9,568 nt of DNA from Gallionella sp. (lineage in GTDB: Bacteria; Pseudomonadota; Gammaproteobacteria; Burkholderiales; Gallionellaceae). The DNA lies in contig JAUYGW010000212.1 in the NCBI GenBank assembly GCA_030690245.1, positions 1 to 9,568 on the forward strand, written 5' to 3'. The notes below the pieces were generated by a model that had not been told where the DNA came from, made no database searches, and was given only the letters and a program-made list of their open reading frames with translations. Position numbers and translations under genes: made by a program. Below are positions 1-6,683 of this stretch, piece after piece. The first letter of the stretch is position 1, and every line of letters begins with the position of its first letter.

Positions 1-699
1 TTCCTCTTGCGTCTTGGTTTTTCCGGCAAAAAATTGAATATCGTCGATCAGCAGGATATCGAGAGAATGGTAGTACTGTTTAAATTCTTCAAACTTGTTG
101 GACTGGTAAGCACGCACTACGTCTGAAACGTATCGCTCGGCGTGCATATAGCAAATTTTCGCCTGCGGGTTGTTGACCTTGATTTGATTACCCATTGCCT
201 GGATCAAGTGAGTTTTGCCCAAGCCTACTCCGCCGTAAATAAACAGCGGGTTGTAGGAAGCGCCAGGTAGTTCGGCGACTTGTGTGGCTGCGGCAAAAGC
301 AAGCTGATTGGCTTTGCCGATTACAAAGTTGTCGAAGGTCAGGTTGGAGTTAAGTTTTCCGTAACTACGAAATGAAGTTTCAATCTTCGGTTTGCTATCG
401 TGAACAGGGGCGGGCGCTTTTTTGGGAGTTACTTCGCGTGGCTTGGCTGCAGGTTCTGCCTCAAGAACACGAAATTCGAATAGCGGAGTTCGTGTGTAAG
501 CCAGGTTTGCTTGCCGGCTGATTTCGGGAAAAAAACGTTCCTGGACAAGCTTCAGGGTAAAGGTGTTCGGTGCGGTCAGCACCAGCGCTCCATTCTCGTT
601 CTGGAGGAGCAATGGTTTTATCCACGAGTTGTATTGTTGCGGCGGCAGGCTCTTTTCGAACGAGCGGAGGCATGAATCCCAAAAAGAAATATCCTGCAT
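1..699 (-). CDS. dnaA: DnaA replication initiator, N-terminal 233 residues (cut by window edge)
   Basis: DnaA is the AAA+ ATPase that binds DnaA boxes and opens the chromosomal origin. On the minus strand the frame starts at ATG 699-697 and reads MQDISFWDSCLRSFEK. It is open to base 1 without a stop. Residues 1-80 match the DnaA N-terminal domain that contacts DnaB, including the conserved stretch YNSWIKPL. A variable Pro/Lys-rich linker follows at about 85-115. The AAA+ domain begins near 120. Walker A is GGVGLGKTH (156-164) and Walker B is LLIDD (216-220). The C-terminal half, with sensor 2 and the DNA-binding helix-turn-helix, lies outside the window. The frame has a stop 45-48 bases upstream of the ATG and no other start codon between, so this start is well fixed, although only a poor Shine-Dalgarno sequence precedes it. 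dnaA is divergent from rpmH, the usual arrangement in proteobacterial origin regions. Confidence 0.97.
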   Translation of the reverse strand, partial: MQDISFWDSCLRSFEKSLPPQQYNSWIKPLLLQNENGALVLTAPNTFTLKLVQERFFPEISRQANLAYTRTPLFEFRVLEAEPAAKPREVTPKKAPAPVHDSKPKIETSFRSYGKLNSNLTFDNFVIGKANQLAFAAATQVAELPGASYNPLFIYGGVGLGKTHLIQAMGNQIKVNNPQAKICYMHAERYVSDVVRAYQSNKFEEFKQYYHSLDILLIDDIQFFAGKTKTQEE

Positions 700-743
700 A
701 ATTGCGTTGAAAGGAATGGATCGGCGACAGTAAAAGTTGCAGC

Positions 744-772
744 ATTCTACAGTGCAAGTGTAAACTTATCCA
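744..772 (-). promoter_or_regulatory. Candidate sigma-70 promoter for dnaA
   Basis: On the minus strand TGGATA (plus 772-767, 4 of 6 to the -35 consensus) is separated by 17 bases from TAGAAT (plus 749-744, 5 of 6 to the -10 consensus). Transcription would begin near 737, giving a leader of about 38 nt before the dnaA ATG. The -35 lies inside the DnaA box at 766-774, which would fit autorepression by DnaA. This is inferred from motif matches only. Confidence 0.5.
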
Positions 773-774
773 CA
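766..774 (+). promoter_or_regulatory. DnaA box, perfect consensus TTATCCACA
   Basis: The nonamer TTATCCACA is an exact match to the strong (R1-type) DnaA-binding consensus. It lies between dnaA and rpmH and overlaps the predicted dnaA -35 element. It is the only perfect box I find in the window. An A/T-rich stretch (about 775-796) follows. A single box is more consistent with dnaA autoregulation than with a full origin. Confidence 0.85.
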
Positions 775-794
775 GGCAAAAAAGTAAAATAAGC

Positions 795-823
795 TTGACA
801 CTTTGGCCTTAAGGCTTTGTAAT
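795..823 (+). promoter_or_regulatory. Sigma-70 promoter of the rpmH-rnpA-yidD-yidC-mnmE operon
   Basis: TTGACA (795-800, perfect -35) is followed by exactly 17 bases and then TGTAAT (818-823, 5 of 6 to the -10). The start site would be near 830, leaving a leader of about 26 nt before the rpmH ATG. The spacer holds the perfect palindrome GCCTTAAGGC (806-815), which could be an operator. Strong promoters upstream of rpmH are known in related bacteria. Confidence 0.8.
806..815. repeat. 10-bp perfect palindrome in the rpmH promoter spacer
   Basis: GCCTTAAGGC equals its own reverse complement and lies between the -35 and -10 of the rpmH promoter, where a bound repressor would block polymerase. 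No regulator with this site is recognised, so the role is open and chance is possible. Confidence 0.5.
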
Positions 824-855
824 AGCGCGTTTTACGGCTCAACTAGGAAAAGAAC

Positions 856-990
856 ATGAAACGCACATATCAACCGTCCGTAACCAAAAGAAAACGCACA
901 CATGGATTTTTAGTGCGTATGAAGACACGCGGAGGCCGTGCTGTTATCAAGGCACGCCGCGCCAAGGGTCGTGTCAGACTCGCGGTTTAG
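856..990 (+). CDS. rpmH: 50S ribosomal protein L34 (bL34)
   Basis: The 44-residue protein starts [18 protein letters not shown] and ends [10 protein letters not shown]. This is the complete, highly basic bL34 of the large ribosomal subunit at its normal length. AGGA at 845-848 precedes the ATG by 7 bases. It is the first gene of the rightward operon, directly behind a strong promoter. Its 3' portion overlaps, in another frame, the likely start of rnpA. Confidence 0.98.
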   Translation: MKRTYQPSVTKRKRTHGFLVRMKTRGGRAVIKARRAKGRVRLAV

Positions 991-1363
991 CATATCGGCC
1001 TCGCCGTCTAGTCTATCGGCCGAATTTACCGCTGCGCACAGACTGTTGCGCGAAGATGGTTTTAACCATGTAATTCGCGCTGAAAACTTGGCGGATAAGT
1101 ACTTCAAGGTTTTTTTTGTGCGCAACGGCAAAAGCAACGCCAGACTCGGAATAGTCGTAGCCAAAAAAACGCTATCCGGCGCAGTAGACCGAAATCGTGT
1201 AAAAAGAATCATCCGGGAAGCGTTTCGCCAACACAACATCAAACAATGTAAGTTGGATTTGGTTGTAATGGCGAGACGCGCTTACCCTCAAGAGAGTGGC
1301 GCGCAAGCTGGCAATTTAAAAATGCTGTTTAGCCGGGTAGAGAATAGATGCGCAGAATTGTGA
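938..1363 (+). CDS. rnpA: Ribonuclease P protein component (start uncertain: GTG 938 or GTG 971)
   Basis: RnpA is the protein subunit that helps the RNase P RNA mature tRNA 5' ends. The family core is clear: [14 protein letters not shown], then [28 protein letters not shown] containing the RNR signature, and LDLVVMARR near the end. From GTG 938 the protein has 141 residues. From GTG 971 it has 130, closer to the usual 110-130. No ATG, GTG or TTG lies between the rpmH stop (990) and the conserved core, so the start must lie inside rpmH. GGAGG (931-935) is only 2 bases from GTG 938, and AAGGG (964-968) is only 2 bases from GTG 971, so neither has ideal spacing. Coupling to rpmH translation is likely. 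The residues before FTAAHR are unconserved in character. A run of eight T (1110-1117) encodes the VFFV segment. The end overlaps yidD by 16 bp. Confidence 0.93.
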   Translation: MLLSRHAAPRVVSDSRFSISASPSSLSAEFTAAHRLLREDGFNHVIRAENLADKYFKVFFVRNGKSNARLGIVVAKKTLSGAVDRNRVKRIIREAFRQHNIKQCKLDLVVMARRAYPQESGAQAGNLKMLFSRVENRCAEL

Positions 1364-1557
1364 TCAAGCTGATTCATGGCTATCAATATCTGATCAGCCC
1401 GCTTACCCCGCCAACATGCAGATTTACCCCAACCTGTTCCCACTATACCTGCGAAGTATTGGCGAAATACGGTGTAATGAAAGGGGCGTGGCTCGGTATT
1501 AAACGAGTGCTACGTTGCAATCCCTGGAATCCCGGCGGATACGATCCCGCACCCTAA
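1348..1557 (+). CDS. yidD: Membrane protein insertion efficiency factor YidD
   Basis: This is a 69-residue protein of the YidD (haemolytic/UPF0161) family, a small membrane-associated protein that aids YidC-dependent insertion. Visible family hallmarks are an amphipathic N-terminus ([14 protein letters not shown]), the [10 protein letters not shown] block, and the C-terminal [14 protein letters not shown] block. The ATG lies inside the end of rnpA (16-bp overlap). AGAG (1339-1342) gives a weak ribosome-binding site. yidC follows 14 bases after the stop, the usual rnpA-yidD-yidC order. Confidence 0.96.
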   Translation: MRRIVIKLIHGYQYLISPLTPPTCRFTPTCSHYTCEVLAKYGVMKGAWLGIKRVLRCNPWNPGGYDPAP

Positions 1558-1571
1558 CATCAGGCCATATC

Positions 1572-3221
1572 ATGGATTTACAAAGACTTTTTTTGTTTTT
1601 AATTTTTGTGTTTTCGCTAGGATTGGTTTGGGATGGCTGGCAACGCCATCAACATCCAGAGCAGTATGTTCAGCAAAGCGCGGCAACAAATGGGAATGCC
1701 ACGGCGCCGCAGGTAAATCCTCCTGCAGCGGCAACACCGGCAACCATTGCCCAGCATTCTGTCCAGCAATCAGCTGGAAAAATAATCCACGTCAAGACCG
1801 ATATCCTCGAAGCTGAAATCAGCACCATCGGCGGAGATATCAGCCGACTGGCATTGCTCAAGCACCCTGACGGATTGGACAAAAACAAGCCGCTGGTGCT
1901 TTTCCATCGCGGCACAGGCACCCATAATTATGTCGCGCAAAGCGGCCTGCTCGGAGCGGGTCTGCCTAACCACAACAGCCCGTTCGTTTCAGAACAAGAC
2001 CAGTATGTGCTTGACGGAAATGCCGAACAGGTGCAGGTACGGTTGACTGCAGAGGCCGGCTCCGCGCTGAAAGTGACCAAGTTGATTACCTTCCACAAAG
2101 GGAGTTATCTGGTTGATGTCGCCTATGAACTGGAAAACACCGGGCTACAGGCAGCAACGACAAGCAGCTATTTTCAACTGATCCGCGACAGCGTCGCATT
2201 GGCTGGCAGCTCAATGTTTTTGCCGACTTATGTTGGTGCTGCGGTCTATACCGACAAGGAAAAATTCCAAAAAGTCGAGTTTCCGGAAATAGAAAAAGGC
2301 AAGACGGATTACCCCAAGCAGGCCAATGACGGCTGGATTGGGATACTGCAACATTACTTCGTTGCGGTATGGCTGCCCAAGGAAAAGGCCAATCGCGAAT
2401 ATTTCACACGCAAGCTGGACGGCGATTTGTATTCTGTGGGGGTGATTCTTCCGGAACAGGCCGTTAACCCTGGCCAGAAGGTGCTCATGGGCACTACGCT
2501 GTATGCCGGCCCGGCCCAGGTTGATCTGGACAAAATCGCGCCTGGCTTGGGATTGACTGTTGATTATGGCTGGCTGACCGTCCTTTCCGCCCCGCTATTC
2601 TGGGTCATGGCGCTGTTTTATGACTGGACGCATAACTGGGGAATTGCCATTATTCTGTTGACCGTCCTGATCAAGCTGCTGTTTTTTCCGCTGTCTGCGG
2701 CAAGCTATCGCTCTATGGCAAAGATGCGCGTGGTCGCGCCGAAGCTGGAAAAGATCAAGCAGCAATGCGCCGGCGACCGGGAAAAGCTGAATCGCGCCAT
2801 GATGGACCTGTACAAAACGGAGAAGATCAACCCGTTGGGCGGATGTTTGCCGGTGGTGGTGCAAATCCCGGTGTTTATCGCCTTGTATTGGGCTATCCTG
2901 GCGAGCGTCGAGATGCGCTACGCACCATTCTTCGGCTGGATAACCGACCTGTCGGCAGAGGATCCGTATTACATCCTGCCGCTGATCATGGGGGCAAGCA
3001 TGATCATCCAGATGCGCCTTAATCCAAAGCCGACAGATCCGATTCAGGCCAGGATAATGCAAATCATGCCGATCGCCTTCAGTGTGGTTTTCTTCTTCTT
3101 CCCTGCCGGGCTGGTGTTGTATTCCATCGTGAACAACATCCTCTCAATCGGCCAGCAGTGGTACATCACTCGGGCTGCCGAGGCTGAGGCCGAGAGCAAA
3201 GGTGCTGCTGCCAAGCGTTGA
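1572..3221 (+). CDS. yidC: Membrane protein insertase YidC (Oxa1 family)
   Basis: YidC inserts inner-membrane proteins, alone or with SecYEG. The 549-residue length matches E. coli YidC (548). It starts [18 protein letters not shown], an N-terminal signal-anchor helix encoded by a very T-rich stretch. A Gln/Ala-rich linker and a large periplasmic domain (about 60-330) follow. The conserved five-helix core then begins with [15 protein letters not shown]368 in the segment [10 protein letters not shown] occupies the place of the essential positive charge of the hydrophilic groove (R366 in E. coli). The [16 protein letters not shown] and [16 protein letters not shown] blocks are typical of the family. 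I chose ATG 1572 because CAGG (1561-1564) precedes it and because 19 further upstream in-frame codons overlap yidD and look non-native. The last 20 bases overlap mnmE. Confidence 0.98.
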   Translation: MDLQRLFLFLIFVFSLGLVWDGWQRHQHPEQYVQQSAATNGNATAPQVNPPAAATPATIAQHSVQQSAGKIIHVKTDILEAEISTIGGDISRLALLKHPDGLDKNKPLVLFHRGTGTHNYVAQSGLLGAGLPNHNSPFVSEQDQYVLDGNAEQVQVRLTAEAGSALKVTKLITFHKGSYLVDVAYELENTGLQAATTSSYFQLIRDSVALAGSSMFLPTYVGAAVYTDKEKFQKVEFPEIEKGKTDYPKQANDGWIGILQHYFVAVWLPKEKANREYFTRKLDGDLYSVGVILPEQAVNPGQKVLMGTTLYAGPAQVDLDKIAPGLGLTVDYGWLTVLSAPLFWVMALFYDWTHNWGIAIILLTVLIKLLFFPLSAASYRSMAKMRVVAPKLEKIKQQCAGDREKLNRAMMDLYKTEKINPLGGCLPVVVQIPVFIALYWAILASVEMRYAPFFGWITDLSAEDPYYILPLIMGASMIIQMRLNPKPTDPIQARIMQIMPIAFSVVFFFFPAGLVLYSIVNNILSIGQQWYITRAAEAEAESKGAAAKR

Positions 3222-4557
3222 TACCATTGCCGCCATTGCCACTGCGCAGGGGCGCGGTGGAATCGGGGTGGTAAGGATATCGGGGCGGCACTGCGAAACG
3301 CTGGCACGCGGAATCCTCGGTAGACTGCCTGCTGCGCGGCATGCCACTTGCGGCAATTTTCTGGACAAAAACGGCGACACCCTGGATCAGGGTGTCGCCT
3401 TGTTTTTTCCCGCCCCGCATTCCTACACCGGCGAGGATGTTCTCGAACTGCAAGGCCACGGCGGCCCCGCTGTCTTGCAACTGGTTTTGCAGCGTTGTCT
3501 CGATCTGGGGGCGCGGCTGGCGCAACCCGGGGAATTCACGCGCCGCGCCTTTCTGAACGATAAACTTGACCTGGCGCAAGCCGAAAGCGTCGCCGACCTG
3601 ATCGATGCCAATTCCGCCGAGGCTGCACGCAGTGCGATGCGATCCCTGCGCGGCGAATTTTCCGCCGCCATCCACGGCATGGTCGATGAGCTGATCAACC
3701 TGCGCATGCTGGTTGAGGTGATGCTGGATTTCCCGGAAGAGGAGGTGGATGCCGTCGACATGGAGCGCCGCAATGCCTTGCTGACCAGCGTCCGGTCGCG
3801 TTTGCAGCATACGCTGGACACCGCAAAGCAGGGCAGCCTGCTGCGCGAGGGCGCCCACGTAGTCATTGCCGGGCAGCCGAACGTCGGCAAGTCCAGCCTG
3901 CTGAACCGCCTGGCTGGCGAGGAGGTGGCGCTGGTCAGCGATACTCCCGGTACCACCCGCGATGTGATCCGCCAGGCGATCCAGATTCGCGGAGTGCCGC
4001 TGCATATCGTGGACACGGCGGGGCTGCGCGAATCGGAGGATGCGGTAGAGAGCATGGGCATCGCACGCGCCCACCAGACTATACACCGCGCCGATTTGAT
4101 CCTGCTGCTGCTGGACGCGAGCAAAGGACTGACGGCGCAGGACGAGGCGATCCTTGCCGGGTTACCGGCGGATATCCCGAGGCTGCTGCTGTTCAACAAG
4201 TCCGACCTGTTGGGCGACGGCGCTGCCCCAACCGCGAATGCGCCGTTTGCCAGTGTTCCATCTATTAGGGTGTCTGCCAAAACAGGCGCAGGGTTAGAGG
4301 AGTTGCGCGGCAAACTGCTGGAGTCGGTAGGCTGGCGCGACCAGGAAAGCGGCGCCTTCATGGCGCGGGAACGGCATGTTCGCGCGCTGGCGCTGGCGCA
4401 GACCCATTTGGCCCAGGCTCATGAGATGCTGGCCAGCGCGGAGTTGTTCGCCGAGGAACTGCGCTTGGTGCAACGCGCGCTGAACGAGATTACCGGAGAA
4501 TTCACCCCGGATGATTTGCTCGGCGAGATTTTCAGCCGCTTCTGCATCGGAAAATAG
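3202..4557 (+). CDS. mnmE: tRNA uridine-5-carboxymethylaminomethyl modification GTPase MnmE
   Basis: MnmE and MnmG together install the cmnm5 group on U34 of tRNAs. The 451-residue protein begins (GTG start) [20 protein letters not shown], the tetrahydrofolate-binding N-terminal domain. The helical domain is interrupted by the G domain. The G domain has P-loop GQPNVGKS (224-231), TTRD, DTAG (271-274), NKSD (332-335) and SAK motifs. The C-terminus is CIGK with the conserved Cys448, so the protein is complete (E. coli MnmE has 454 residues). The GTG lies inside the end of yidC (20-bp overlap) with GAGAG (3192-3196) before it, suggesting translational coupling. Codons 58-69 embed a terminator-like hairpin. 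The partner gene mnmG follows after the parS-containing gap. Confidence 0.98.
   Translation: MLLPSVDTIAAIATAQGRGGIGVVRISGRHCETLARGILGRLPAARHATCGNFLDKNGDTLDQGVALFFPAPHSYTGEDVLELQGHGGPAVLQLVLQRCLDLGARLAQPGEFTRRAFLNDKLDLAQAESVADLIDANSAEAARSAMRSLRGEFSAAIHGMVDELINLRMLVEVMLDFPEEEVDAVDMERRNALLTSVRSRLQHTLDTAKQGSLLREGAHVVIAGQPNVGKSSLLNRLAGEEVALVSDTPGTTRDVIRQAIQIRGVPLHIVDTAGLRESEDAVESMGIARAHQTIHRADLILLLLDASKGLTAQDEAILAGLPADIPRLLLFNKSDLLGDGAAPTANAPFASVPSIRVSAKTGAGLEELRGKLLESVGWRDQESGAFMARERHVRALALAQTHLAQAHEMLASAELFAEELRLVQRALNEITGEFTPDDLLGEIFSRFCIGK
3373..3408 (+). terminator. Intrinsic-terminator-like hairpin inside mnmE
   Basis: GGCGACACCCTG (3373-3384) and CAGGGTGTCGCC (3388-3399) form a perfect 12-bp stem closed by a three-base loop. 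It is followed at once by TTGTTTTTT (3400-3408, 8 of 9 T). This has the full form of a rho-independent terminator in the direction of mnmE transcription. A5 (3367-3371) lies one base before the stem, so the structure is also terminator-shaped on the opposite strand. It sits in codons 58-69 of a conserved gene, so it would act only if translation does not cover it. Structure is seen; function is inferred. Confidence 0.6.
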
Positions 4558-4563
4558 CACCCC

Positions 4564-4579
4564 TGTTTCACGTGAAACA
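4564..4579. promoter_or_regulatory. parS: parS centromere site, perfect consensus
   Basis: TGTTTCACGTGAAACA is a perfect 16-bp palindrome identical to the chromosomal parS consensus bound by ParB/Spo0J. ParB loads here as a CTP-dependent clamp and spreads. The site lies 6 bases after the mnmE stop and about 2.85 kb upstream of parAB, which encode its binding protein and ATPase. Placement near the origin is typical. Confidence 0.96.
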
Positions 4580-4590
4580 ATTCAGCTAAC

Positions 4591-4682
4591 GTAAAACTAG
4601 CGTAGCGATTCGTTTGCTCCCTCTCACGCTGGTGGGAGAGGATTGAGGAGAGGGCATTCCCGGGAGGGGGTTGGGGAGGGGG
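4591..4682 (+). repeat. GC-rich palindromic intergenic repeat, copy A
   Basis: This copy begins GTAAAACTAGCGTAGCG and matches copy B (7302-7361): 29 of 35 aligned columns are identical over 4591-4625 versus 7302-7335. It contains an imperfect hairpin with arms CCTCTC (4620-4625) and GAGAGG (4636-4641). It then has a longer purine-rich tail than copy B, as if the hairpin/G-rich unit were present twice. It resembles the short CCCTCTCC...GGAGAGGG intergenic repeats common in Proteobacteria. No ORF is supported in the 4558-4781 gap. Confidence 0.7.
4662..4682 (+). other. G-quadruplex motif in repeat copy A
   Basis: Four G-tracts of 3, 5, 4 and 5 G are separated by loops of 1 (A), 2 (TT) and 1 (A) base. 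This fits the G3+N1-7 quadruplex pattern with very short loops. It lies on the strand matching the direction of mnmG transcription, 83 bases downstream of parS and 44 bases upstream of the candidate mnmG -35. Confidence 0.65.
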
Positions 4683-4725
4683 CGGCATGATGAATTCTAT
4701 TTAGATGGATTTCTTGTCATGACCG

Positions 4726-4754
4726 TTGGGATTACGGATGCGCTGTTGTATGAT
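4726..4754 (+). promoter_or_regulatory. Candidate sigma-70 promoter for mnmG-rsmG
   Basis: TTGGGA (4726-4731, 4 of 6) is separated by 17 bases from TATGAT (4749-4754, 5 of 6). Transcription would start near 4761, about 21 bases before the mnmG ATG. Position and spacing are good but the -35 is weak, so this is a motif-based inference. Confidence 0.5.
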
Positions 4755-4781
4755 GCGCGTCCTTTCCAAAACAGTTGCAAT

Positions 4782-6683
4782 ATGAGCATCCCCGATATAT
4801 TCGATGTGATCGTAGTGGGCGGCGGCCATGCCGGCACGGAAGCCGCCTTGGCCAGCGCGCGCGCGGGTTGCAAGACCTTGCTGCTCAGCCACAACATCGA
4901 AACGCTCGGGCAGATGTCATGCAACCCTTCGATCGGCGGGATCGGCAAGGGCCACCTGGTCAGGGAAGTGGATGCGCTTGGCGGGGCGATGGCGGCGGCA
5001 ACCGACGAAAGCGGCATCCAGTTCCGCATCCTGAACTCCAGCAAAGGCCCGGCGGTGCGCGCGACGCGCGCGCAAGCCGATCGCATCCTTTACAAGCAGG
5101 CGATCCGGGCAAGGCTGGAAAACCAGCCCAACCTGTGGCTGTTCCAGCAGGCGGTGGACGATTTGCTGGTTGAGCAGGATCGGGTAAGCGGGGTGGTCAC
5201 CCAGCTGGGCCTGCGCTTCAATGCGAAAACCGTGGTGCTGACAGCAGGCACCTTCCTGTCCGGGCTGATCCATGTCGGGCAGGCCAATTATCCGGCGGGC
5301 CGCGCGGGCGACCCACCCTCCATCAGCCTGGCGCACCGTTTGCGTGAGTTAAACCTTCCGGTGGGGCGGCTGAAGACCGGCACGCCACCTCGCATCGACG
5401 GGCGGAGCATCGATTATTCGGTGATGCAGGAACAGCCGGGCGACGACCCGGTGCCGGTGTTCTCGTTCATGGGCAATGCCGCGCAGCATCCGCAGCAGTT
5501 GCCGTGCTGGATAACCGAAACCAACCAGCGCACCCACGACATTATCCGTGGCGGGCTGGACCGCTCGCCCCTGTTTACCGGTGTGATCGAGGGGGTCGGG
5601 CCGCGCTATTGCCCGTCCATCGAGGACAAGATCACGCGCTTTGCCAGCAAGGATTCCCACCAGATTTTTCTCGAACCGGAAGGGCTGACTACCCACGAGA
5701 TTTATCCCAACGGCATTTCCACCAGCCTGCCGTTTGATGTGCAGCTGGCATTGGTGCACTCCATCAAAGGGCTGGAAAACGCGCATATCCTGCGCCCAGG
5801 CTATGCGATCGAATACGACTATTTCGATCCGCGCGGGCTGAAGAGTTCGCTCGAAACCAAGGCGATCCACGGGCTGTTTTTCGCCGGGCAGATCAACGGC
5901 ACCACCGGCTATGAAGAGGCGGCCGCGCAAGGTTTGCTGGCCGGGCTGAATGCTGCACTTCAAGCGGGAGGGCGCGAAGCCTGGTGCCCGCGTCGTGACG
6001 AGGCCTACCTGGGGGTGATGGTGGATGACTTGATCACGCGCGGGGCTTCCGAGCCGTATCGCATGTTTACCAGCCGCGCGGAATACCGTTTGCAGTTGCG
6101 CGAGGACAATGCGGATTTAAGGCTGACGGAGATCGGTCGCAAACTGGGTATCGTGGATGATGCGCGCTGGCAGGCGTTTGAACAAAAGCGCGAGTCTATC
6201 GCGTGCGAGCAGGAACGGTTGCGCAACACTTGGATGAGCCCGCGCAACCTGCCTGCTGAGGACGCAATGCGCGTACTTGGCAAACTCATTGAGCGTGAGT
6301 ACTCGCTACATGAGTTGTTGCGTCGCCCGGACGTGAATTATGCCAGCCTGTTGACCCTGCCTGGCGCGGGTGCCGGGGTGGGCGATGAAAAGGTCGCCGA
6401 GCAGGTGGAAACCCAGGCGAAATACCACGGCTATATTGAGCGGCAACGCGACGAGATCGGGCGCAACGAGCAATATGAAACACTGGGATTGCCGGATAAC
6501 CTGGATTATTGTGAGGTGCGCGGCCTGTCCATCGAAGTGCAGCAAAAGCTCAATCAGCACAAACCTGAAACCGTCGGACAGGCGGCACGCATTTCCGGGG
6601 TTACCCCAGCGGCGATTTCCTTGCTGCTGGTGCATATCAAGCGCGGCTTTCGCAATGACCGGCAAACGCAAAAATGCGCGTGA
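4782..6683 (+). CDS. mnmG: tRNA uridine-5-carboxymethylaminomethyl modification enzyme MnmG (GidA)
   Basis: MnmG is the FAD- and NADH-dependent partner of MnmE in cmnm5U34 synthesis. The 633-residue protein begins [20 protein letters not shown], with the FAD-binding Rossmann motif GGGHAG at 13-18. Cys47 ([11 protein letters not shown]) and Cys277 (PRYCPSIED) fall at exactly the residue numbers of the conserved E. coli cysteines. This supports ATG 4782 over the in-frame upstream starts, which would add up to 37 unconserved residues encoded partly by the repeat. The C-terminal helical domain is present and ends near [12 protein letters not shown]. No clear Shine-Dalgarno sequence precedes the ATG. 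The stop overlaps rsmG by 10 bp. Confidence 0.97.
   Translation: MSIPDIFDVIVVGGGHAGTEAALASARAGCKTLLLSHNIETLGQMSCNPSIGGIGKGHLVREVDALGGAMAAATDESGIQFRILNSSKGPAVRATRAQADRILYKQAIRARLENQPNLWLFQQAVDDLLVEQDRVSGVVTQLGLRFNAKTVVLTAGTFLSGLIHVGQANYPAGRAGDPPSISLAHRLRELNLPVGRLKTGTPPRIDGRSIDYSVMQEQPGDDPVPVFSFMGNAAQHPQQLPCWITETNQRTHDIIRGGLDRSPLFTGVIEGVGPRYCPSIEDKITRFASKDSHQIFLEPEGLTTHEIYPNGISTSLPFDVQLALVHSIKGLENAHILRPGYAIEYDYFDPRGLKSSLETKAIHGLFFAGQINGTTGYEEAAAQGLLAGLNAALQAGGREAWCPRRDEAYLGVMVDDLITRGASEPYRMFTSRAEYRLQLREDNADLRLTEIGRKLGIVDDARWQAFEQKRESIACEQERLRNTWMSPRNLPAEDAMRVLGKLIEREYSLHELLRRPDVNYASLLTLPGAGAGVGDEKVAEQVETQAKYHGYIERQRDEIGRNEQYETLGLPDNLDYCEVRGLSIEVQQKLNQHKPETVGQAARISGVTPAAISLLLVHIKRGFRNDRQTQKCA

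Noticed and set aside
618..626. TTATCCACG, one mismatch from a DnaA box, inside dnaA
   Set aside because: It encodes the conserved residues SWIK of DnaA on the other strand, so the likeness is explained by coding constraint.
461..757. 98-codon minus-strand frame covering the dnaA start
   Set aside because: It is an alternative frame of dnaA; the DnaA frame itself starts at 699 and carries all family motifs.
1110..1117. Run of eight T in rnpA, possible slippage or terminator tract
   Set aside because: No stable hairpin precedes it and the reading frame is intact on both sides, so it is simply the codons for VFF.
1515..1571. In-frame 19-residue extension of YidC overlapping yidD
   Set aside because: The extension is Arg-rich, lies in another frame of yidD, and would bury the normal N-terminal signal anchor start at 1572.
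3166..4361. Long antisense open frames (306 and 312 codons) opposite mnmE
   Set aside because: They are GC-rich shadow frames opposite a clearly conserved gene; their translations show no family motifs and no plausible ribosome-binding site.
4671..4781. In-frame 37-residue N-terminal extension of MnmG
   Set aside because: It begins in the G-rich repeat, crosses the predicted promoter, and is not part of the MnmG family; conserved cysteine numbering supports ATG 4782.
5349..5963. 204-codon antisense frame opposite mnmG
   Set aside because: Shadow of the high-GC third-position codon use in mnmG; no recognisable domain.
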